Below, piece by piece: positions 33,201 to 42,301 of a DNA stretch of 43,875 bases (position 1 is the stretch's first letter; every line of letters starts with the position of its first letter). The notes beneath the pieces were generated by a model, which was not told where the DNA came from, ran no database searches, and saw nothing but the letters and a program-made list of their open reading frames with translations. The translations under genes were made by a program, and so were the position numbers. The stretch is from Comamonadaceae bacterium. GTDB taxonomy: Bacteria; Pseudomonadota; Gammaproteobacteria; Burkholderiales; Burkholderiaceae_C. Where the stretch lies: positions 1-43,875 of the forward strand of contig CANBYM010000014.1 in NCBI GenBank assembly GCA_947373605.1. Direction: 5' to 3'.

Positions 33201-36200
33201 CGCGAAAGCCTGCTCGCACCGGCCCAGCGACAGTACATAGAGGGCGTTGCACGCGACACCTGGCGCTACTTTGAGCGCTGCGTTACGCCCGAGGACAACT
33301 TCCTGCCGCCCGACAACCTGCAGGTCATGCCCTTTGACATGCTGGCACACCGCACCTCGCCCACCAACATCGGCATGTACCTCTTAAGCGCCGCATGTGC
33401 ACGTCAATTCGGCTGGATCGGCAGCACGGAGTTGGTCGAGCGGCTCAGCGCCACACTGGCTACCTTGCAAAAGCTGCAGCGTTACGAGGGCCACTTTTTA
33501 AACTGGTACGACACCCAAACCCTGCAACCGCTACTGCCCATGTATGTATCTACGGTGGACAGCGGCAACCTGAGCGCCCACCTGCTCACTGCCGCACAGG
33601 CTTGTCTGGCGTTTGCCGCCATGCCCGTGGTGTGCACTACGCCGCAGCAAGCCATCAGCTATGCGCGCAACCGGCTGGCGCCCTTACTGGAAATGCGCAC
33701 CACACTGACACCGACCCAGCGCGCGCAGTTGCGCTGGATGCTGGCAGACCACCGACACACAGTGCATTCGCACCGGCGCGATGTGGCGGGCGGCGACACC
33801 GCATCTGCGCTGCGCGCGTTGGCAGAGCAGCTTCAGGCTCTGGCTGTTGCGCCGGACTATCGCTTTTTGTACCACCGCAAGAGGAGTTTGTTCCACATTG
33901 GCTACCGCGTCGGTGAGCAGCAACTCGATGCCAGCTTTTACGACCTGCTGGCGTCCGAATCACGGCTGACCAGTCTGGTGGCGATTGCCAAGGGCGATGT
34001 TCCGGTATCGCATTGGATCTCGCTGGGTCGACTGTTTTTTGCACGCGGGACGCGGGCTGGTCTGCGTTCGTGGTCCGGCTCGATGTTTGAGTACCTGATG
34101 CCCAGTCTGGTACTGGATGAGCCCTTCGGCAGTGTGCTGTCCGAAGCCAACAAGCAGGCGGTGACGGAACAGATGGCCTTTGCACAGGCGCTACAACTGC
34201 CCTGGGGTATCTCGGAATGCGCTTACTCCGCGCGCGACACCACCCTGGCCTACCAGTACGCGCCGCAAGGCGTTCCCCGTCTGGCACTGCGGCGCACACC
34301 GCGCGAAGAACTGGTCATTGCCCCTTACGCTACGGCACTAGCGGCACCGGTGGACCCGGTGGCGGCCTATGAGAATTTACACCGGCTCGAAAGCCTGGGA
34401 GCGCGCATGCGTTACGGCTTTGTCGAGGCGCTGGACTATTCGCCCGAACGCCAAAACGACAAGCAATCCTTCACGCTGGTAGGCACCTTTATGGCCCACC
34501 ACCAGGGCATGACGATCGCCGCGCTAGCCAACGTGCTGCAAGGCGGCGTAGTCAAGCAATGGGGTATGGCTGACGCAGGGCTACAGGCGATTTGCTCGCT
34601 ATTGCACGAGCGCGGGCCACGCGAAGTGTCGCGCCTCTACGCACCACCGCCCGGGCTGCCCGAACAATCCCTGCGCAAGCGCCAGCCGGGCCTTTTGCGC
34701 GACATCGCGCCGGGCACGCTGGCGGTGGAACCGACGCACTTGCTCTCCAATGGGCGATACAGCGTATCGCTGCGCGCCAACGGTGCGGGCAGCAGCCAGC
34801 TGCGCGAGTACGGCATTAACCGCACCCGCGACGATGCACTGCGCGATGCCTACGGCAACTTTATGTATGTGCGCCATGACGTAAACACCGACACATTGTG
34901 GTCACTCACACAGCACCCTGCGCCGGACCGCAATGCCCACTACAGCTGCACCTTTCATGCAGACCGGGTGGGCTATTGCGCACGCTGGAGCCACGTGCAA
35001 ATACAAACGACGGTGTGGGTCAGCCCTGAAGATGACATTGAATTCCGACAGCTTGAGATCCTGAACCTCAGCGACGCACCACTGGAAATCGAGCTGGTGT
35101 CCGTGATGGAAATGGCCATCACCCGTGCCCGCTCGGACGAATCGCACCCTGCGTTTTCCAATATGTTTGTGTCCGCCGCCTGGCAGGCCGAACACCTGGC
35201 GCTGGTGTTTGAGCGCAAGCCTCGCACTGATCACGAACAAGACCTGCTAGCCACCCACTTCGTGGCGCAAAGCGATGCGGCGCTAAAAAGCGTGCGCGTG
35301 TGCACCGACCGGCTGCTGTGGGCGGGTCGCAATCAGGCAGCCGACAAGCCGGTAATGCGTACCGGGGCGTTCAGCGCCGAGCCGCTGTGCAACACCGGGT
35401 TGGACCCGGTGGCCGCCATTGCGGTGCAGCTGTATCTGCCTGCACAGGGCAAGTCGCGCCTCACCTTTGCCACCGCTGCGGCTACGCAATCGCAAGCGCT
35501 ACAGGCCAGCCTGGACAAGCACCGCCAGAGCAGCCACATCGAACGCTCTTCGCTGATGTCGGCCACGCTGGCAGGCATCCGCCTGCGCAATATGCGCATC
35601 ACGCCGGAAAATTTTGCCGCCATTCAGACCCTGAGCACGGCCATGCTGCTGCAGTTGAGCCGGGTGCATCCCACGCGCCACAGCACAGCGCTGGACCGCA
35701 GGCTGCTGTGGCCACTGAGCATTTCCGGTGACCGTCCAATATTGCTCATCACGGCGGGCGTCATTCAGGGCATGGGTTTGCTGCGCTCGCTGGGACAGTG
35801 CATGCGGGCGTGGGCCTGGGGACAAGTGGCGGTGGATGCGGTCATTGTGAATAGCGAGCCCAACTCGTATCTGATGCAACTGCAAGGCGAAATTACCGCC
35901 ATGCTGGAAAAAGTGAACCGCGACTGCGCAACGGAAATCAACACCACGCGGCTGCATCTTTTTCGCGCGCAGGATTTGCCCGCTGATACCTTGCAGACCC
36001 TGCACGCGCTGGCACGGGTGCACCTGCGCGCCGATGGCCGACCACTGGCCTTCCATGTGCGCGCCTGGGCCGACGAACACGAATCGGCATTGAAGCTGCG
36101 CCGCGCTGTGTCGCTGCAGCGTGTAGGCACCGGCATGGCTGCGCTGAGGGCACCGGCTGCGCACGCGGGTGCAGGCCACTTCAGCGGTGAAGGGGCACGC

Positions 36201-38609
36201 TTTGAATTTGAGGTGAACACTGCGCAGCGCCCCCCGCGTCCGTGGGCCAACGTGCTTGCCAACCCGCAGTTCGGCGCAGCGTTAACCGAGTCCGGGGGTG
36301 GCTACACATGGGGCGGCAACAGCCGCCTGAACCAGCTCACCGCATGGTCTAACGACCCGGTGGCTGACCCCTGCGGCGAATGGTTTGTGTTACAGGACTT
36401 GCGAACCCGGCGCGCCTGGTGCGTGACGCCCAACGCGTGCGCTGATCTGGACGCTACGTACGCGGTGATGCACACCCAGGGGCAAAGCACCATCGCGCAC
36501 GTGCACGGCAATGCGCAGGTGCAGATGAGCTGGTGTGTCGATCCGGACACTGCGGTCAAACACATTGCCATCACCATTACCAATCTGGGCCACCGCAGCC
36601 TGCAACTACGCGCTGTGGCCATGGTGGAGTGGATCATGGGCGCATCACGCACGGACCGCGCCAGCACCTACAGCGCGATGCTCCATCAGCAAGACGCGCA
36701 AAACAGTGTTACGGCACTGACCTGCACCCAGCGCGCTACCGATGGCGGCTTTGGCGATGGCACGGCGTTTCTGGCAGTGCGCCAGTCGCTGGAAGCACCG
36801 GCCACAGAGGACTGGACTTGCGACCGGCGCGAACTGCTGGATGCGCAGGGTCGCCTTTGTCTGCCCGCCGTTATGGGTCGCGGGCAAGGCAGCAACCTGG
36901 ACCCGTGCGCCGCGCTCTGTGTTCCCTTAAGCGTTGAATCCGGGGCTTCTGAAACGTTGGTATTTGTGATGGGCTATGCCCCAACCCAGCCGCTGGCGCG
37001 CGAACTGGCCGTGCAGAGCGCCTTGCAATCAGCCAGCGCACGCCAGACACGCGGCAACGCGCAGTGGGCAGGCCTGCTGCAGGCCACGGTGGTGAGCACG
37101 CCGGACCCGGCGTTTGATGCCATGGTGAACCACTGGTTGCTGTACCAGGCGGTGTGCTGCCGCATGTGGGCCAAGGCGGCGTTTTACCAGGCGGGCGGTG
37201 CCACGGGCTTCAGGGACCAGTTGCAGGACGCCATGTCGCTGGCCTGGGCGGCGCCCGCTTTGCTGCGTGCGCAGATAGTGCTGTGCGCGTCGCGCCAGTT
37301 TGCGGCGGGCGATGTGCAGCACTGGTGGCACGACCCGACCGGCGCAGGCGTGCGCACCCATTTTTCGGACGACTTGCTGTGGCTGGCCCATGCCATCAAC
37401 CATTACCTGCAAGCTACCGGCGACACGGGATTGCTGGACGAGCAAGTAGCATTTTTAGAAGGCATGGAGATTCCGGACGGTGCCGAAGACGCTTACTTTG
37501 TACCTACGCGTGGCACCAACATGGCCGATGTGTTTGAACATGCGGCACGCGGTATTGACCGCAGCCTCAAAGTCGGGGCGCACGGCCTGCCATTAATGGG
37601 CAGCGGCGACTGGAACGACGGTATGAACCGCGTGGGCATTCAGGGGCGTGGCGAGTCGGTCTGGCTAGCCTGGTTTTTGTGCGGCATTGTGGAGCGCTTC
37701 GCGCCGCTGGCCCGCACACGGGGCGAGGCAGAGCGTGCCACCCGCTGGGAAAATGCTGCCACCGGCTGGCGCACCGCGCTGGTCGAACAGGCGTGGGATG
37801 GCCAGTGGTTCAAGCGCGCCTTTTTTGACGATGGCCAGCCACTGGGCTCGCACAATAACGCCGAATGTTCCATCGACCTCATGGCCCAGATTTGGGCGGT
37901 GCTGTCCGACTGCACACCGCAAGACCTGCAACGCCAGGCGCTGGATGCCGTGCAATCGCGCTTGGTCGACGGCGACCTCGGCCTGGTGCGTCTGCTGGAC
38001 CCACCGCTGCAACACGCGATTCCCGACGCGGGCTATATCCAGAGCTACCCGCCGGGCGTGCGGGAAAACGGCGGGCAATATTCGCACGCGGGAGTGTGGG
38101 CCGTCATGGCACAGGCCAGTGCCCACACGCGTGGCATGCCGGTGCCCGCAGGCACTGCCGCGCGCTGCGACTTGGCCTACCAGTATTTCATAGACTTGAG
38201 CCCCGCCCACCGCAGCGCCCACCCGGTGCGCGGCCCCTTGTACGGGTTGGAGCCGTATGCGCTCGCGGGCGATGTGTACGGCCATGCGCCTTACGCGGGC
38301 CGGGGCGGCTGGAGCTGGTACACCGGCGCTGCCGGCATGCTGCACCGCGCCGCCATTGAATCAATGTTCGGCCTGACACAAACCGCATCCACCTTGTGCT
38401 TTACCCCCTGCCTGCCCAGCCACTGGAATCAGGCCACACTGACATTGAAGCGTGATGGAAAGAGTCTGCACTTTCAACTCATACGCGTGCCCAGAGGTGC
38501 TGCGCAAGCCACCAGCGCACGCTGGGATGCCACGGTACTGGGCTGCGGAGAACTGCTCCACTGGCCGGAGTTGGCAGAAGGCAGCCGCTATGTCATTGCG
38601 CTGGATTAA
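30261..38609 (+). CDS. ndvB: Cyclic beta-1,2-glucan synthase, NdvB/ChvB type
   Basis: This 2782-residue inner-membrane enzyme would make cyclic beta-1,2-glucan from UDP-glucose, for export into the periplasm where it serves osmotic adaptation and host interaction. The first ~400 residues are the N-terminal region of the family. TM helices lie near residues 407-430, 810-850 and 933-974. The GT84 glycosyltransferase core has VTLDSDTLLPPG (Asp near residue 623) and RWTRGDWQLLP. A glycoamylase-like region follows from about residue 990. Two beta-sandwich/GH94 phosphorylase-like modules follow, with QLREYGINRTRDD (about 1500), GFRDQLQDAM (about 2310) and GSGDWNDGMNRVG (about 2448). Length is at the usual size for ChvB. 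It is preceded by two small genes and followed by mgsA. Confidence 0.93.
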   Translation: MLAARLKRLVPKAQAALCQILEQSATALDPPIRSEIFGLQRFAQHGKSLGLTHRNTGSESASESFTPRLRSNIARLRKAYEYIGTQANAGYDISPAAEWLLENFHLLEAQFKEVYEGMPPQYFRTLPVIVESPLAGLPRVYAVAWAFVAHTDGAFNDELLLHFLNAYQESCPLNLNELWALPTTLRVVLMENMRRLAERVATNKAARELANVCSDSIDSYDLDALDEILEIVNARGVGNIFLAQMVQRLQDNKTEARALYQEWLQTALPDYAGMQTQIGADQAADNLSVSNAVTSLRTIGDADWADLVEHSSVLIEALLASEVFRAEQAITRDTTLHEIERLAKRGKRSELSVAQVLLQRMGEDADLHGAGRVPGYWLGGPGRQILLRDLQMRETATQRWRAHIPLSRFQIYLGSAACLTAGLVAILIGHGSTPLLGVLLAFPVSEAVLALVNRMVSEASTPEHLQRIAFGLGIPPAHRVMVVVPSMLLSTRSADNLSHQLLLHYLANPEPCAQFALLTDWMDANERTHTTDEGLLAHAQSAVVALNAKYPPATGQPPRFLLLHRARNYCDTEQRWIGWERKRGKLELLVRALATGFSSDFMDLGAESQIAPGTRYIVTLDSDTLLPPGRLRDLVGIAAHPLNSPVFDASGTKVISGYGILQPRVVTPLPSTRDFSRYHWLFSGQVGVDPYSAPSSEVYQDLFDEGSFCGKGLLNVEAMFKTLNERLPQGMVLSHDLLEGALARCATVTDISLIEDTPFHADVAASRLHRWTRGDWQLLPILLSPGRYPLSAVNRWKMIDNLRRSLVAPVSMLLVLVALWGDALRVTTACALVFAAYAIGPLMGALVGMVPARTNIARTLFYSQALAGLLRAFLGGIWNLAQLAQHAVQSLDAIVRALYRMIFSHRHLLQWTTAAAAQAAVQTRLRALLRQSYFGMGVLATVGLTTLLLSPHPWSGLLLCLVWAGSPVWTWYVSRPIAAMRESLLAPAQRQYIEGVARDTWRYFERCVTPEDNFLPPDNLQVMPFDMLAHRTSPTNIGMYLLSAACARQFGWIGSTELVERLSATLATLQKLQRYEGHFLNWYDTQTLQPLLPMYVSTVDSGNLSAHLLTAAQACLAFAAMPVVCTTPQQAISYARNRLAPLLEMRTTLTPTQRAQLRWMLADHRHTVHSHRRDVAGGDTASALRALAEQLQALAVAPDYRFLYHRKRSLFHIGYRVGEQQLDASFYDLLASESRLTSLVAIAKGDVPVSHWISLGRLFFARGTRAGLRSWSGSMFEYLMPSLVLDEPFGSVLSEANKQAVTEQMAFAQALQLPWGISECAYSARDTTLAYQYAPQGVPRLALRRTPREELVIAPYATALAAPVDPVAAYENLHRLESLGARMRYGFVEALDYSPERQNDKQSFTLVGTFMAHHQGMTIAALANVLQGGVVKQWGMADAGLQAICSLLHERGPREVSRLYAPPPGLPEQSLRKRQPGLLRDIAPGTLAVEPTHLLSNGRYSVSLRANGAGSSQLREYGINRTRDDALRDAYGNFMYVRHDVNTDTLWSLTQHPAPDRNAHYSCTFHADRVGYCARWSHVQIQTTVWVSPEDDIEFRQLEILNLSDAPLEIELVSVMEMAITRARSDESHPAFSNMFVSAAWQAEHLALVFERKPRTDHEQDLLATHFVAQSDAALKSVRVCTDRLLWAGRNQAADKPVMRTGAFSAEPLCNTGLDPVAAIAVQLYLPAQGKSRLTFATAAATQSQALQASLDKHRQSSHIERSSLMSATLAGIRLRNMRITPENFAAIQTLSTAMLLQLSRVHPTRHSTALDRRLLWPLSISGDRPILLITAGVIQGMGLLRSLGQCMRAWAWGQVAVDAVIVNSEPNSYLMQLQGEITAMLEKVNRDCATEINTTRLHLFRAQDLPADTLQTLHALARVHLRADGRPLAFHVRAWADEHESALKLRRAVSLQRVGTGMAALRAPAAHAGAGHFSGEGARFEFEVNTAQRPPRPWANVLANPQFGAALTESGGGYTWGGNSRLNQLTAWSNDPVADPCGEWFVLQDLRTRRAWCVTPNACADLDATYAVMHTQGQSTIAHVHGNAQVQMSWCVDPDTAVKHIAITITNLGHRSLQLRAVAMVEWIMGASRTDRASTYSAMLHQQDAQNSVTALTCTQRATDGGFGDGTAFLAVRQSLEAPATEDWTCDRRELLDAQGRLCLPAVMGRGQGSNLDPCAALCVPLSVESGASETLVFVMGYAPTQPLARELAVQSALQSASARQTRGNAQWAGLLQATVVSTPDPAFDAMVNHWLLYQAVCCRMWAKAAFYQAGGATGFRDQLQDAMSLAWAAPALLRAQIVLCASRQFAAGDVQHWWHDPTGAGVRTHFSDDLLWLAHAINHYLQATGDTGLLDEQVAFLEGMEIPDGAEDAYFVPTRGTNMADVFEHAARGIDRSLKVGAHGLPLMGSGDWNDGMNRVGIQGRGESVWLAWFLCGIVERFAPLARTRGEAERATRWENAATGWRTALVEQAWDGQWFKRAFFDDGQPLGSHNNAECSIDLMAQIWAVLSDCTPQDLQRQALDAVQSRLVDGDLGLVRLLDPPLQHAIPDAGYIQSYPPGVRENGGQYSHAGVWAVMAQASAHTRGMPVPAGTAARCDLAYQYFIDLSPAHRSAHPVRGPLYGLEPYALAGDVYGHAPYAGRGGWSWYTGAAGMLHRAAIESMFGLTQTASTLCFTPCLPSHWNQATLTLKRDGKSLHFQLIRVPRGAAQATSARWDATVLGCGELLHWPELAEGSRYVIALD

Positions 38610-38693
38610 AGCGCAGCCGCCGAATGTTCTTTCCATGTAACTTGGGCGTGGGTACATTTCACATTCACTCGACCTATATCCAGCCCATTCAAA

Positions 38694-39077
38694 ATGACTT
38701 TAAGCATCGCATTGATCGCACATGACAACAAGAAAGATGCAATCGTTGCGCTCGCCCGCGAGTTTGCGCCCTTCCTGCGTCAATGCAGGCTGTGCGCGAC
38801 TGGAACCACCGGCCAGCGATTGATCGATGAAGTCGGGTTGAATGTGGAATGCATGCTCAGCGGCCCCATGGGTGGCGACTTGCAGATCGGTGCGCGATTG
38901 GCCACCGGCGAAGTGGATGGCATTATTTTTCTGCGTGACCCCATGACACCACAACCCCACGAGCCTGACATCAACGCGCTGGTGCGCGCCTGCGATGTGC
39001 ATGACGTCCCGTGCGCTACCAATCTGTCCACTGCCCGGCTGATGCTCGCGCAGTGGCAGAGTGGCGTTTGGGGATAG
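38694..39077 (+). CDS. mgsA: Methylglyoxal synthase
   Basis: This 127-residue cytoplasmic enzyme converts dihydroxyacetone phosphate to methylglyoxal and phosphate, a bypass used when sugar phosphates accumulate. The family signature is visible: ATGTTGQRL (phosphate binding), [13 protein letters not shown] with the catalytic aspartate, and [12 protein letters not shown] with the conserved histidine. No clear Shine-Dalgarno precedes ATG 38694. It is separated from the glucan synthase by 84 bp and converges with the LacI regulator. The C-terminus is shorter than in E. coli MgsA by about 20 residues. Confidence 0.95.
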   Translation: MTLSIALIAHDNKKDAIVALAREFAPFLRQCRLCATGTTGQRLIDEVGLNVECMLSGPMGGDLQIGARLATGEVDGIIFLRDPMTPQPHEPDINALVRACDVHDVPCATNLSTARLMLAQWQSGVWG

Positions 39078-39093
39078 CCACCGGCGCAAGGAA

Positions 39094-40128
39094 TCAGGCT
39101 ACTGTACGGCTCGTTTCGCGAACCACGATGGAAGTCGGAATGACTTGCGATGAGGCTGCTTCACCATTGAGCAATTGCAGCAGACTGTTAACAATAAATT
39201 CACCGGCGATATTGATGGGCTGGCGAACCGTGGTGAGCGGCGGGAAACTGTGTGCGGCCTGGTCTATATCGTCATAGCCGACAACGCTGACATCGGCAGG
39301 TACTGATAATCTGTTTTCCTTTAAAACGCCGATGGCGTTAATGGCAATCAAATCGCTTGCTGCAAAAAGTCCGTCAACGGAAATTCCGAGGCGCAAAAAA
39401 GTACGCACCGCCGCTTGTGCTTCCAACGGTGTGAACGGAGAGTGAATTTGCAAGGCGGGGTCAAATGCAATACCAGAACGTTCAAGGGCATTTTTGTATC
39501 CGTCGAAGCGCAAAGCGGATTCCGGCATCGCGATATCCCCGATGAATGCGATGCGACGGCGGCCTTGTTGCAGCAGGTGCTCCGTAGCCTGGAATCCACC
39601 CGACAAGTTGTCGCTACCCACTGTGACGTACATTTGCTTGGGTAGCTGCGCACCCCAAACCACCATAGGAACGCGCCGCATCGCCAGTTCATTCAACTGA
39701 TCATGATGCCCCCATTGGCCAATTACGATAATGCCCTTGGCACGACCGGTATCGTAAAGCGCAGCGAGGTCATACAAACGATCAGAGTCAACGCGAGACA
39801 GCAGCATGTCGTAGCCCCTGTCGGTGAGTGCATCAGCGAGGCTACCCAACATGCCCAGAAAAAACGGATCGGAAATATGTTGGCGTGTGGAGTGCCCGTA
39901 AGGGATCACAACGCCGATGGTGCGGTTGTCACCCAATCGCAGATTTTTTGCACTTTGGTTTATGGAATAGTTCAGCGAACGCGCTAATTCTGTGATGCGC
40001 TTGCGGGTCTCTGCATTGATCAATTCACTGCCGTTCAAGGCTCTTGAAACGGTGGCTGCAGATACCCCGGCCATCCGGGCGATATCCATCATTTGAACTT
40101 TTTTGTTTTCGGATGCCCGCTTCGTCAT
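39094..40128 (-). CDS. LacI-family transcriptional regulator
   Basis: This 344-residue DNA-binding protein has the LacI helix-turn-helix near its N-terminus (MMDIARMAGVSAATVSRALNG), the hinge helix region NQSAKNLRLGDN, and a sugar-binding periplasmic-type C-terminal domain. ATG 40128 gives the normal N-terminus; a TTG 11 codons upstream overlaps the preceding gene and is less likely. It lies 11 bp after the exported repeat protein gene on the same strand, so it is probably co-transcribed with it. LacI regulators normally respond to sugars, which suggests a saccharide-related role for this locus. The operator is not identified. Confidence 0.94.
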   Translation of the reverse strand: MTKRASENKKVQMMDIARMAGVSAATVSRALNGSELINAETRKRITELARSLNYSINQSAKNLRLGDNRTIGVVIPYGHSTRQHISDPFFLGMLGSLADALTDRGYDMLLSRVDSDRLYDLAALYDTGRAKGIIVIGQWGHHDQLNELAMRRVPMVVWGAQLPKQMYVTVGSDNLSGGFQATEHLLQQGRRRIAFIGDIAMPESALRFDGYKNALERSGIAFDPALQIHSPFTPLEAQAAVRTFLRLGISVDGLFAASDLIAINAIGVLKENRLSVPADVSVVGYDDIDQAAHSFPPLTTVRQPINIAGEFIVNSLLQLLNGEAASSQVIPTSIVVRETSRTVA

Positions 40129-40139
40129 GTCGTATGGAT

Positions 40140-41330
40140 TTATCGGATTACAAGCCCCCAAAGTTCTGACACCTGCGCTGTGGGCGTAGGTCCTGCAATG
40201 GTGGACAAAATTTGTTTGGCCTGTGGCACTCTACCAGTTTTAAAGAGCGCAATTGCGTAGTGCAATCTTGTTTCCTGGTCGTACTTCAGATCGCCCGCAT
40301 TTAGTGCATTTTCATAAAAGTTAGCCGCTTCGGCGAAGCCGGCGTCAGAAGCATAAAGATCCGCCATTTGTGCCAATTCGTTGCCGGATCGGGGTTGTGT
40401 GTGTTTGAACTTTTCGTCATCTGCCGCAGCAGACTGCGAGCGCTGCTTCAAAATCGTCAATTTGGCCTTCACATCGGCGCTGAGGGATTTGCCCTTTTCC
40501 ATCTGAGTAATGAGACGCAACGCGTCTTTTGGCAGGCCGACTTTGAGTGCGGTGTCCATCATCCCCAAAAAGTCTTCGTCGTCTGCCAGTTGGCCCACCT
40601 GCTCCATCAAGCGGTAAATGTCCATTTCCTGACGTTTGGTTAAATTACGGGTGCGAAAAAGTGCTCCCACCATGTCTGACCAGTAATCCGGTTTGGGATA
40701 CAGCGCGAGCACCTCTTTGAGCGTCACGATGAGTCCGGCGTCATTTTTGAGTTTGCTGTTGGCGTAAATCGCAACGCGCATTTGCGCTTCGGGAGGGGTA
40801 GTGCCCGTCTCAAGGTCAGATTTTTTCTTGATGGCAAGTTCGTCGAGAGCACTTTGGTATTGCCCTTCAATCGCCAATGCCTGCGCCAACGGAAGCCTGA
40901 AAGTTGGATTTTTGCCCCCACTGTTGTAATAGGCCTTGGCGGTGGATATCAATTCCTGGTTGTTTTTGGTGCTTTGGTAGGCGCTTATCAGCACCTCCAT
41001 AAATTTCCATTTTTCTTCGGCAGATAAATTGCTGCTTTGTGTGAGATAGCGCGTGGATTGAATGACGCGGTCGCTACGTTTTGCTCCGATTGCCGCCGCA
41101 GTCATCAATTTTTCGATCAGCACGCGCTCAGGTGCGGCTAAGGCATCGGGGTTCTGAATTTCGTCGAGTTTGGTCAGTGCCTCGGCATTTTTGCCATCGG
41201 TTAAAAGTCCTTGTGCTGCTGCGACCTGTTTGGCCAGGTCCGCACTCAGCGTGATATCTGCGTACGCAAGCGGCGTTGAAAAGACCGCCCAAACGACAAG
41301 CGCCGTTCCAATGGAATTCAAAGTGTTCAT
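40140..41330 (-). CDS. Exported helical repeat (TPR-like) protein
   Basis: This 396-residue protein starts with a signal peptide (MNTLNSIGTALVVW through STPLAYA) and should be periplasmic. The rest is made of helical pairs resembling degenerate tetratricopeptide repeats, for example AQGLLTDGKNAEALTKLDEI near the start and AANFYENALNAGDLKYDQET near the end. It is likely a scaffold or adaptor. ATG 41330 is chosen because the signal peptide begins there, but it has no Shine-Dalgarno and lies only 10 bases after the T-run of a strong terminator. It follows tonB-exbB-exbD-exbD and precedes the LacI regulator. TPR partners near ExbBD operons are known in other proteobacteria. Confidence 0.85.
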   Translation of the reverse strand: MNTLNSIGTALVVWAVFSTPLAYADITLSADLAKQVAAAQGLLTDGKNAEALTKLDEIQNPDALAAPERVLIEKLMTAAAIGAKRSDRVIQSTRYLTQSSNLSAEEKWKFMEVLISAYQSTKNNQELISTAKAYYNSGGKNPTFRLPLAQALAIEGQYQSALDELAIKKKSDLETGTTPPEAQMRVAIYANSKLKNDAGLIVTLKEVLALYPKPDYWSDMVGALFRTRNLTKRQEMDIYRLMEQVGQLADDEDFLGMMDTALKVGLPKDALRLITQMEKGKSLSADVKAKLTILKQRSQSAAADDEKFKHTQPRSGNELAQMADLYASDAGFAEAANFYENALNAGDLKYDQETRLHYAIALFKTGRVPQAKQILSTIAGPTPTAQVSELWGLVIR

Positions 41331-41340
41331 AGTGGTATTT

Positions 41341-41372
41341 AAAAAAAAGCCCCTTCCTGTAACAGAAGGGGC
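41341..41372 (-). terminator. Rho-independent terminator after the second exbD
   Basis: On the minus strand GCCCCTTC, an 8-nt loop and GAAGGGGC form a perfect 8-bp stem followed by eight T residues. It starts 40 bp after the exbD stop and ends 10 bp before the start of the exported repeat protein, in the same direction. It should end most tonB-operon transcripts here; downstream genes then depend on read-through or a promoter that would have to lie inside or upstream of it. Confidence 0.88.
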
Positions 41373-41412
41373 AAGCTCTCGCTCCATTGAGACTCTCAAT
41401 CTCCGGATTCAA

Positions 41413-41841
41413 CTACTTCGCAAATTGCTCGGATCCCACGATGCCCAGCTTGTTCAGACCCAGCCGTTGCGCATTGGCAAGCACGGCGGCGACCACTTCG
41501 TACTTCGCCTTGGGTGCGGAACGGATATGCAGTTCCGGCTGCGGTTGTATCGTACTGGCTTCAGTCAGTTTGCTGATGAGTACCTCACGTGAGGGCAGTT
41601 CAGTGTCATTCCATCGCACCACGCTGTCGTTGCCCACTTCGATTTTGATCACCACCGGATCCACCTTGACCTTGGGCGGCTGACTAACCGGCATATCAAG
41701 ATTGACTGAATGCAACTGCGCTGGGATGGTGATGATCAGCATGATCAGCAGCACGAGCATCACGTCGATCAGGGGCGTTGTGTTGATGTCCATCATCACT
41801 TCCGGCTCGGAACTGGATGTATTTCCTAAATTCATTCCCAT
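41413..41841 (-). CDS. exbD2: Biopolymer transport protein ExbD (second copy)
   Basis: This 142-residue inner-membrane protein has a short cytoplasmic N-terminus, one membrane helix (DVMLVLLIMLIITIPA) with the essential aspartate in NTTPLIDVMLVLL, and a periplasmic domain. It works with ExbB to harvest proton motive force for TonB. Start ATG 41841 (MGMNLGNTSSSEPEVMMDIN) is preceded by TTGAGGAAAA; the longer frame is unlikely. It is 22 bp after the first exbD. Two different ExbD copies in tandem are known in some Xanthomonas- and Burkholderia-like tonB operons. Confidence 0.93.
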   Translation of the reverse strand: MGMNLGNTSSSEPEVMMDINTTPLIDVMLVLLIMLIITIPAQLHSVNLDMPVSQPPKVKVDPVVIKIEVGNDSVVRWNDTELPSREVLISKLTEASTIQPQPELHIRSAPKAKYEVVAAVLANAQRLGLNKLGIVGSEQFAK

Positions 41842-41863
41842 GGTATTTTCCTCAAGCCCGTGT

Positions 41864-42277
41864 TCAGTTCGGTTCTGTAATGAAGCCGACTTTGGTGATG
41901 CCTGCACGTTGCACCGCATAAATCACGCTGCCAACGGATTCAAAGTCGCTTTGTGCATCGCCCCGGATTTGCACTTCGGGCTGTGGCTGTTTGGCCGCAA
42001 ATTTATTCAGACGTTCAATGAGGTCGTTTGTATTTTTTAGCGGCGTGTCGTACAGAAAAATTTTGCCTCTTGCGTCGACCGAAATGATGACGTTTTCCGG
42101 TTTGGTTTCACGGATCAAATTGCTCTCTTTGGGCAAATTGACTTTCACCGAGGTGGTAACCACAGGAATAGTTATCAGAAATATGATCAGCAAAACCAAC
42201 ATCACGTCAACCAGCGGCGTGGTGTTGATCTGGCCGATAATTTCGTCCTCAGCATCGGACCCTACGTTCATCGCCAT
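41864..42277 (-). CDS. exbD1: Biopolymer transport protein ExbD (first copy)
   Basis: This 137-residue ExbD/TolR family protein has the sequence NTTPLVDVMLVLLIIFLITIPV around its single helix, with the functional aspartate conserved. It also has the periplasmic C-terminal domain (QPQPEVQIRGDAQSDFESV). An excellent Shine-Dalgarno, AAGGAG, precedes ATG 42277. It shares the GDAQSDF- or SAPKAKYE-like C-terminal organisation with the second copy but is clearly diverged from it, so the pair may have different roles. Confidence 0.94.
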   Translation of the reverse strand: MAMNVGSDAEDEIIGQINTTPLVDVMLVLLIIFLITIPVVTTSVKVNLPKESNLIRETKPENVIISVDARGKIFLYDTPLKNTNDLIERLNKFAAKQPQPEVQIRGDAQSDFESVGSVIYAVQRAGITKVGFITEPN

Positions 42278-42301
42278 TTCACGTCTCCTTCAATATGCTG
42301 G

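Noticed and set aside
35499-36179. 226-codon minus-strand frame inside the glucan synthase
   Set aside because: His/Gln-rich antisense shadow of a well-supported gene.
37665-38345. 226-codon minus-strand frame inside the glucan synthase
   Set aside because: Antisense shadow, low-complexity Arg/Ala composition, no recognisable domain.
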